Origin: Scolanthus callimorphus
Lineage: Eukaryota; Cnidaria; Anthozoa; Actiniaria; Edwardsiidae
Length of the DNA stretch: 64,000 bases
Direction: 5' to 3'
NCBI GenBank assembly: GCA_033964015.1
Contig: CM066913.1
Coordinates: forward strand, 24,826,790 to 24,890,789
The notes under the pieces were generated by a model. The model did no database searches. It saw only the letters and a program-made list of their open reading frames with translations, and was not told the DNA's origin. Below are positions 55,968 through 64,000 of this stretch, piece after piece. The position numbers were made by a program, and so were the translations under genes. Within the stretch, counting starts at the first letter, position 1, and each line of letters begins with the position of its first letter.

Positions 55968-58900
55968 GGAATCTCGAGACTGATTTGCTTACAACAAGTG
56001 CAAAACATGCATCAATACTCAAATTGATTTTCTTTGACTATAAATAAAGTATTGTGTATGTACACGTATGTATGAATGGACTGTACCCAGCTCTGTTCTG
56101 GACACTGCAGCTTTTTCTTCGAATTGCGAATATCATGGATGTTTAGGGTTGGTTTTCAGTACGACATATGCGACGTAAGCATAAGCACAAGAAGAACGGG
56201 AGCCTTTGATCGTTATGCTTATTATGTCGCAGTGAAAACCGCACTAAAAAAAAAAGATCCTTACGCTTATGCTTATGTTGCTAATGAAAAGCCAACCCTT
56301 AGTCTCATGGAATTCCATATCTTTCTTTAACTTCCAAGTAAAAACTACTGTTTTCTGATCATTCTGTACATTCTGGACAACACCTTCCCAGTACTAGGAA
56401 AATAAACAATATGAGTAAATTACTGCCAACACCCACATAATGGTTCTTTCTCAGTACAAAAAAGGATCCTTTCGTGTGGGAATACGGCCATAGGGAATAG
56501 TGTATTTCACTTGTCTCTTGCAATAGCTGTCTCCATGACGGACGGGATTTCAAGTCAATATTGTTTCTACGAGATACGAAAAAACTTCCTTCTTCTATGA
56601 AACGTTCACCCTCAAACGATGTTCGTGTCTCTATGCTTCCTTCATTCAAAGTTAAAGTCACACATGTCTCAAATTAACTAACAAAATACACTAACAATAT
56701 AAAGGCAGGCTATGTGCTAGTTTGCATTGTTCATTTAAAGACTTGGACACAGAGTAAATTAGCAAGCTTCACTAATAACAAGGCAGAATAAGGCAGTAGC
56801 TCATTTTACAGTTAAATCACTCCGATTAAAAGTTCACAAAGAATTTTGACAAGTTAAACGCAAACAAGGAAGGCCCAAAGTGGTACTAGCCTATTGTTGA
56901 TGTACGGAATGATTTGTGGAAGTGTTTTATAAGCGGCGAAAGGTGTGTGTGTACTTTCATGACAAAAGATTTTTATAAAATGTTTAAATATTAGCACGTG
57001 TTTGAACTCGCTCCAGAAAACAGTGATGCGTGCTGACTCACCATTCAAACAGACGTGAACTATCACTCAAATTTGACGGTGATGTCGCTAGTTGTTTCTT
57101 GCTTGAAAAACGATTGGACTCGGCCGTTGCCTTCTGTATTATTTAAGGACTGCCTTGTGGGAAAAAATTCATCTTTGAATTCACCCCCATTGATACAACT
57201 ACAATATCAGAGTCTGAACATTGGCTTTTTATCTTCTTGTCCGCTCATAAAACAAAAAGCACCACCTGAGCGGCATTTTGATGCATAACGTTTCTATATC
57301 AATGTGACTATTGTCCAAGTATTCACTCCTTGAATGCCCTTTATTGTCTAAACTGTGAGATTTGCCCAGAAAAATAAAGTTAAAAGTCACCATACATTTA
57401 CTGTAAAAAATATTTCGTATTCGCGGCTTTTGGCCAAGTTAAAAGTTTTGTATGAGTATGACACTTCCCAATAGATACATAGTCTTAGCGGCGAAATTTT
57501 AATAGTGCACTTCAACTTAGTTCACGGACTTTACTTTTTCACGGCTGATACTATGATTACAGCAATTAACGTCTAAACTTAAATATTTGTATAAAGCTAG
57601 GGAACATTTTAACCTTCTTAAGCTTGGCTAGTTCTTTTTATTAAACAATTTGAAGATAAGTCCAGAAAAATGCTATTTATCTTTACCGGAAAGAAGGGAG
57701 ATTTATTGATTCAGAAAAAGCTATGTTTACTCAGAACGGATACTTTGGTTAAGTCATGACTCAAACTTCTTTCTCAATATAAACATCCGATACAAACCTA
57801 AATATTTTCCAAACATAGGATGTTAAGCAACTTTATTTCTTTAATAAGATAAACGCTGAGAAGTCAAGCAGAGTCTTGGACAAGTAAGTTTTTTTTAAAA
57901 GAACGCCGCCATTCACAGAACTCAAAATAATTTGAATGAAAAAAGTGACACGGAAAACAAGTTCCGAAAGGCCCTTAAATCATCAGCACGCTTGCAAAAT
58001 TAAGTTTTTTGTTTATTTATTTTTACTCTGTTTGTTATTAAGAACTTACTAGCCTTTCTTTCCCGGATAACCCACATGCATTTCAATGAATAAAGCCGGT
58101 TTACTTACAATAACTAATTCCTTAATCTGTATTTTTCTAAGGCGAGAATTAACAAGCAGACTTCTGCTTCCTTTTAAAATATTTTTTTTCTTCAGTATTC
58201 AAACTTTTTAAGCCTGAGTGTAAGAACCCATTCGCTAGCGCAGCTTTGCTAAAATGATTCACTCAAATCAACCTGGGGTCTACCAGAAAACAAAGCTATA
58301 GAGGATATTTACGAGATTAAAGAACACATGCAAGCTTTTTAAAAGAACTTAGTCTTGACTGATAAGTCCGGCAAAAGTGTATTATAGTATCTGCTAAAAC
58401 TGAACCCTCTAGCAATGAAACATGTTAAACACACAAACGGTTAAGCAGCTGATACCATCAGACATAAATACAAAACCTTAATCCAGTTTCATATCGCACA
58501 AAACAAAAGGCAATATAGTCAACACCATTTGTGAAATGGATTTGGTGTCCACTTTTAATTTTTTTTTATAAAAAGGCCAGTCATCTTAGAAGCTCAATGA
58601 TTTGTTCATTTTTACAATTAATTATGTAATTTTACAGTACTTCAGTTCAAAGTGGTACAGAATGAGCCAACGCCCTTTTCTCTTTTACAAACCAGATCTA
58701 TACTTATGTTGCCAGAAGTCTTCTTGTTTTGGCAAATCATGTCAAAAGTTGGCTTTTGCGCGCACTAATACACAAGATTATACTATGCAATGGATGTGAG
58801 CGAATGGGGGCAATTTTTACGATGCACGGACAATGCAAAAAGCTCGAAAAAAGACCTGCCCTCACCTTCGAAGCTCTTTCCAATACATAGTATCACTTCT

Positions 58901-61259
58901 GCGAAAAGAAACATGCTGTCCCTCAAGAAATCATGATAAGAAACTCACGAAATAAAGCAACGTGAAAGGAATAACCTAAATGATACCTACAGAAACTTAA
59001 AACGATGTGGATTAACATTAGTAGTTGCTTACTCTTCTTGTAAAATATTTCAGTGTCAGACCTTAGAAAAAAAAAGATACATTTTAATTGACATCAACAA
59101 ATCTTAGAAAGGATGCAGCGAAGAATCAACGAGAAATTCAATTCTTCAGAACGGATCTAAAGCATTTCAAATCGGAGGTGGGAAGACTTAAAACACGAAG
59201 CCTGTATCAGATTATGGCTTAGTTTTGTCACCTCAGGGTAAACTTGTAGTCTAGCTGGCTAGTTGTGTTAATTATTTTTCGTGTCATCTTTTCAACTGCC
59301 CTTCATCAAGCCGATTTATCACTGTTAAAAGCCCAGGTTATGGCACGGAAGCGGGCTATTTAATAGTGATAAGTTTAGCCCATCTGCAAATTGCAGCCGA
59401 AGGTTATTTTGCACGTTTTGTAATCGACGTCTTTTCACGTCCGCCTTTTTCTCTGTCATTCATCTAAAACCGACTCAATTATTATCACTAACCCTGGGCT
59501 ATACAACTAATTTCAGTCAATTAGCCATTTTGTTTCATCAACAAAGCGTTGCTCTATCTTTTTAACTCAGCAAACTATATCTTCTTAATCTATTCTTAAA
59601 ATATTACTTAGATTTTTTAAATAAGGGGCCATTCACACATGAATTCCGCAGTTTCCCAACGCCTCTCCCGTTTCTCGCGCTCAGTCATTTTGCGCGCAAG
59701 TTTATAAACGAATGATACTCGCTTTTTGCGTAAATATTTGCTTGAGAAACAACCTAGGGTTGGAACAGAGTCGCTACATGACAACAAAGAATGTTAACCG
59801 ATGTAAACTAACTATAGACATTTGAAGACATTGTTTCTGAATATCTCATCAATTCTGTTTCTTCTTCCAATCACTTTTATATATTCATTTACTTTTTAGA
59901 AAAGGGATCACGCGAGCAAAGCTTCTAAATCATAGGGTTAATATTCCTATAAAAACCTCTATACTATATCATAAAATACTATATTGCAAACGGTACGAAC
60001 ATGGGTGACAATTCTATTTGTGAATGCAGCCCTGTGTTAGACATTGTGGCATATTTGCGATTTGAAGCGGATTTACTCGTAGACTGCTAGCAGCCCCTAC
60101 TCGGGCGCGTCCCCAGAGAAACGCGCGTCGGTTCTGAGCTGCTCTGCGCCAAGTTACTTGATAAGTATGGCCTACACAGCACTAGGAAACAACGCGAATA
60201 TAGACTTGGACTACAAAAAAGGAAAAGAGTTGTATTTATACAACCGGCTGGTACTGAATTCTCTATAAAATTGGAAGAGGTAGTTTTCACTGTCGAGGGA
60301 CGAAATCTACTAAAAAGAAATTGCATCGTATTGATGTTTATCCCAAAATGTAAAGTAAAATTTCAATTATTTAAATCAGAATAGTATTTTACAAGTCAAC
60401 AGCAAGTGTGCCCCATTCTTTTTTGGTGGCTACTCCGCTATAGGGCTGTTCCCGCTGAAGTCACTATTATGTGCCATCAGAGATCGATTGGTTCACAGAA
60501 CAAAGGGCGCTGTTCAATCTACTGTTGGTACTTAGCATTAGATGGCAATGTGGATAAACAGTGAATAGCGCTATATAGCGGAAAGCCACTTACGACACAG
60601 GCAGCCCAATCAAGTTTTAGGTATAGAGGAAAATAATTTTCAAAGAATTTTTGAAATAAATAGCGATATAAGTGTAACGGGTCGGGATCGGTGTCTTTCA
60701 ATTGAACACGATTTTCATACTATACTGTACTGTTTTATACTATATCTTTATTCAACTTACATACGCTTTATATAGGTGCTGGCTCTCGGAAGGTTCCCAT
60801 GGTAGATCAGCCTGATAGGGATGTTTTTAGTGCCAAATGTAGGAATGTCCGGCCAGTGTCTAGAATTCGGGCTTAGACCAAAACTATCAGATCAGAGCAT
60901 GTGCACTAACCGTGGGAAAAGGGATTATCTTAAAAAGGGGAAATACCGTTAAATTCCAATGGGAAGTTCCGAGCACCACACTTTTATAAATATCGTAATC
61001 TACAAAAGTGTACTTATGATGTAGACGTAGGGGAAACTACAAATGACTACAAATATACAATAATTCATGTTAACTGGCATGACTACAAATGAACTAGTGA
61101 ATTTACTAGAATCGCTTCGTAACATAAGTAACGTATTAGGCTATTCTTTTGAGTCATTTTTGCGCGAACTGTGTACTTTCTCTTGAGTCGACCTATAGAA
61201 CAGACTTCCCTCTTAGGAGATGAGAAGGAGCTCGTGTAAAGTACAAAGGTATGAAGAAA
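55968..61259. other. Intergenic DNA, no gene seen
   Basis: Only short frames without recognisable domains. No firm exon, RNA gene or inverted element was found. Confidence 0.45.
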
Positions 61260-61900
61260 ACAGAGTGAAAATGCTATAAAATTTGAACTTCGAGATTTAA
61301 AAGTTTCCTAACTTTTGAACTAAACAAAATTTAAAAACACAGACACGGGTTTTGAGAAACATTTGAAAGGATTACCACCGTATGCATTGCTACGCGACCT
61401 GAAAATTCACTGTTGGGCGATTGGCGATTTTACGCAAAAAAATTGTTGTCAGTTCTCTTGAACCGGAAAGTTAAACATTCGAGTCAAGGAAGCCAAAGGA
61501 TAGCTTAAAACCATTTTGGTTGACTTTGCAATCAATGTCGGCCCGCTGAAGTGGCCGAATCCAGCGTTTTAGTTTGATTGACGGCTAAAAATCGCCAATC
61601 GCCCATTTTAACATTGAATTTTGAGGTCGCGTAGCAATGCATACAGTGGTAAAGCAATGTGTTACTTTACTTGGAAGTCAAGGTCCCGCAGTTCGACGGC
61701 GTTAGCTCGTTGAAATGGCACACCAAAATATTTAATCAATCCTTAAAAAAGTTATATTTATTGAATAAGTTATTTCTTTTTGCCATAGCCCGCTAGTCCA
61801 TTCTCTAAGCTTTCCAATGATATATAGGTTGACAAGTTTTAAACTAAGGTGGTGCATGATTGTTTTTCCAGGAAATGCCGCGAAGGTTCTCAGTGACCAT
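61260..61900. repeat. Dispersed repeat D, copy carrying a MITE insertion
   Basis: The parts outside 61375-61649 align in order with 42350-42660. This copy keeps CpGs that the other has lost (CAGTTCGACGGCGTTAGC here, CAGTTTGACAGCATTAGC there). It also carries an extra block of about 85 bp (about 61798-61872). Confidence 0.75.
61375..61649. mobile_element. TA-flanked MITE family C, copy 2
   Basis: The ends CCACCGTATGCATTGCTACG and CGTAGCAATGCATACAGTGG are inverted. Both are followed inward by CGACCT / AGGTCG and a GGGCGATTGGCGATTTT pair. TA lies on each side. The insertion is confirmed by the related unoccupied site at about 42480. Confidence 0.85.
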
Positions 61901-62754
61901 ATCATTATTTTCATCTATACATATGTGATTGGGCTGTCTGTCCCTATGACAGAGAAATGTAAGCAAGTAACGGCAACCTTAGCGGTAGCGGTAGCGGTAC
62001 CAGGCAAGCTAGGCATAATGAACAGTTATTATCTAGCTTGGAAAGCTGAAGATAGGTTCCGGTTAGAGCTTATTGCAATAAAATATAACTACGAACAACA
62101 CAGAGCAATATGATGTATTACATTTTGGCGCACTACCGAAAATGGCCAAGAAACACCGTGGATATAGACCAAAGCGTCAAATGAAATAACTTTAGATTGT
62201 TCTATTTTAGTCGTTGCCATTTGGACTCACTATTCTCCAGTTACCTTTCTTGTGATCTTCCATTGCTCTGAACCCTGAGACATAGAGCCTGTGAAACCCG
62301 CAGAAATCGCCGCGCCCGTCCACGCGCGCACAAAAATCCAACAATACGGCGACGATTGTTAACCCCACTTTCACAGGGAATTTCTGCAGAAACCCATCCA
62401 TGGGAAAACCTGAATTTCCCATGGAAAACTGCTTGGGAGGTGTTCGGATTTCCCTGGCTATCCACGTGAATTCCGAATACTTCCCAGCGCGTCCTGTGTT
62501 TTACCATGCGCGTGCCCTCTCAATCCGGGGTTCTCCACCGCATTCATAAAATAAATCGTTTCTGCCAATTTTCTGTCGAATGATGTGTGGGAAGCAGGAA
62601 TGTTCTCCATTAATCCATTTGGGTCATTAGACGATCAACAACTGGTAGTTTTGTTGAGAGTGAATGTTGTATAGGTTTTCAGAAATGTAAAAATTGCAGT
62701 AAGGGGACACGGTGGCAGCAAGTAAACTTTCCAGACCTCCTTCGTCTTAAAACG

Positions 62755-62954
62755 CGTCCACGCTAAAGGCCGTTTGCAAACGAAAACGGATACTTTTTGC
62801 TCCGGATACCCGCTATCGTCCACTCTACAACGCCGAAAACGATCACCGAAAACGGCGAAAACAACACGAAAACGATAAGTGTGAACGCAAATCTTTTTGA
62901 AAACGGAGCAAAAAGTATCCGTTTTCGTTTGAAAACGGTGCAGTGTGTGGACGG
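62755..62954. mobile_element. Palindromic MITE, 200 bp
   Basis: CGTCCACGC...CGTTTGCAAACGAAAACGGA at the left pairs with TCCGTTTTCGTTTGAAAACG...GTGTGGACGG at the right. The inside has repeated CGAAAACG. Confidence 0.75.
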
Positions 62955-63011
62955 GGTCTTAGACTGTTTGCAACCCCTTCTTCTGCGAACGTCCGTAAAT
63001 CGAGGGAAATA

Positions 63012-63110
63012 TTTTTTTACCCGCGGCGCGCTTCGATTTGTTTACAGTGTCGAGTTACTCGGGAGAGGTAAACACCGTAAGCAACTCGAAGCGCGCCGCG
63101 GGTAAAAAAA
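63012..63110. repeat. GC-rich hairpin, 99 bp
   Basis: TTTTTTTACCCGCGGCGCGC returns as GCGCGCCGCGGGTAAAAAAA with TTCGA / TCGAA continuing the stem. A second small hairpin (GCGGCCGAAGGCCGC) follows at 63132. Confidence 0.85.
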
Positions 63111-64000
63111 CATTTCTAGCGGAGCTCCTTAGCGGCCGAAGGCCGCAGAGCGGAGCACCATAGGTATCGCAGGAAGAATACAAAGTAGAACTCAGGTATA
63201 CGATCGACTTCATTTTTCATCGTTCAGCGATATTCCCATACTGGTATTGCGGTCGCGTCCGTGCGTGCTTGCGGCGTGCGCGCCCACCACAGGTAAACCA
63301 AGACCCTTTTCCGTTTCTTAATCACAAGAAAACAGCCCATCACTTCGTGACGCTAGAAGACCTGGGTTCCCCCTTCCATAAACTGCTGATTTACATTACT
63401 AATGATATCCCTTCAAGAAAGACCCCCTTGCCCCATGCCGAAATAAATGAAGTGAGCCCCAAAGTCCTTTTTTGTTTGTTTGTTTTGCACTGGTCCGCCT
63501 GATTTTTGTGGAGAAAATGACGCACGTGTGTCGTGTGAGTCGACAGTCCGGCTCTCAAATCTGTTTAAGAACCCGCTAAAATTGAAAATGCAAGCCTATT
63601 ACAGAAAAAACATTTGACTTCGGAATTGTTTGTATGCTTATTATATCTCAGTAAGGGAAGAGAAGAAACAGGTAACGTAAAATTGTTCTAAGAAATTTAT
63701 TAGTTTATCATTCATGACTTAGCGTGCGCTCTGTAGGCAGTGGTGTAAGTTTGTTCAAACTTGAATGAAAATTTTTCTCAGCTCAAATCTTTCGAATTAG
63801 AATTATCCCTGCACGTAATTGTAAGTAATCTGTAATAGAACCATTTAGTTTTGGATGTCTATGGTGCTTTCGGCTGAGGGAACTGAGTTCTTTTTTAGTT
63901 TCTGTGGGAGATTTCAACATGGCCGCAAAAAATCGCTTGAATTAGAACTTACCCAAAGGTTAATCTTTTCCAACAAAAACACGCCCACAGGAGAGATTTC
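63111..64000. other. Intergenic end of window
   Basis: No gene seen. A 77-codon plus-strand frame at 63269-63502 has no recognisable domain. Confidence 0.4.

Noticed and set aside
56359..56661. 100-codon minus-strand frame sharing RQLLQETSEI-like words with the intron frame near 32.9 kb
   Set aside because: The shared stretch is short and both are out of context. Probably fragments of one dispersed repeat, too little to annotate.

Overview
This is animal nuclear DNA, most likely from an anthozoan cnidarian and probably a stony coral. Three genes are split by many GT-AG introns or stand alone between long non-coding stretches. There are decayed non-LTR retrotransposons and a very dense population of short palindromic DNA elements. 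No gene is bacterial or viral. The lineage call is inference from gene structure and repeat style and is not proven by any single marker.

Layout: 0-5.4 kb is non-coding and holds two non-autonomous DNA transposons, each with long inverted ends and a perfect 9-bp target duplication (2106-2657 and 3050-4042). At 5485-6432 (+) is a single-exon Myb/SANT-like DNA-binding gene with a heptad-repeat C-terminus. At 7134-8343 two copies of a TA-flanked, mariner-type element lie in opposite orientation and form a 1.2-kb palindrome. An (AAAT)n run and a minus-strand LINE with an intact reverse-transcriptase ORF follow (8406-10446), head-to-head with a plus-strand LINE fragment (10440-11170).

At 11325-19621 (-) I assembled an eight-exon gene of about 1036 codons encoding a tandem calponin-homology protein. 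Every exon junction keeps frame. At 23140-24597 (-) is an intact single-exon double-deaminase gene, best read as CDADC1. Its first deaminase fold lacks the catalytic glutamate and the second keeps it. At 26401-29141 is a 2.7-kb element with roughly 230-bp inverted ends.

The main gene is RNF220 (-, 31017-47588): fifteen coding exons, 612 codons, from the conserved N-terminal block through two Cys/His modules to a complete C3HC4 RING. It was recovered by reading splice sites on the minus strand. It contains one U12-type (minor spliceosome) intron, a 7.9-kb CpG-poor first intron, and at least six palindromic elements in its other introns. A probable 5' non-coding exon and NRF1-like promoter site lie near 48.35-48.40 kb.

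From 48.4 to 64 kb I see no supportable gene, only AT-rich intergenic DNA, a GAACTCT minisatellite, poly-C tracts and more palindromic elements. The three protein genes do not form a pathway: RNF220 is an E3 ubiquitin ligase, CDADC1 acts in nucleotide metabolism, and the CH protein is probably cytoskeletal.
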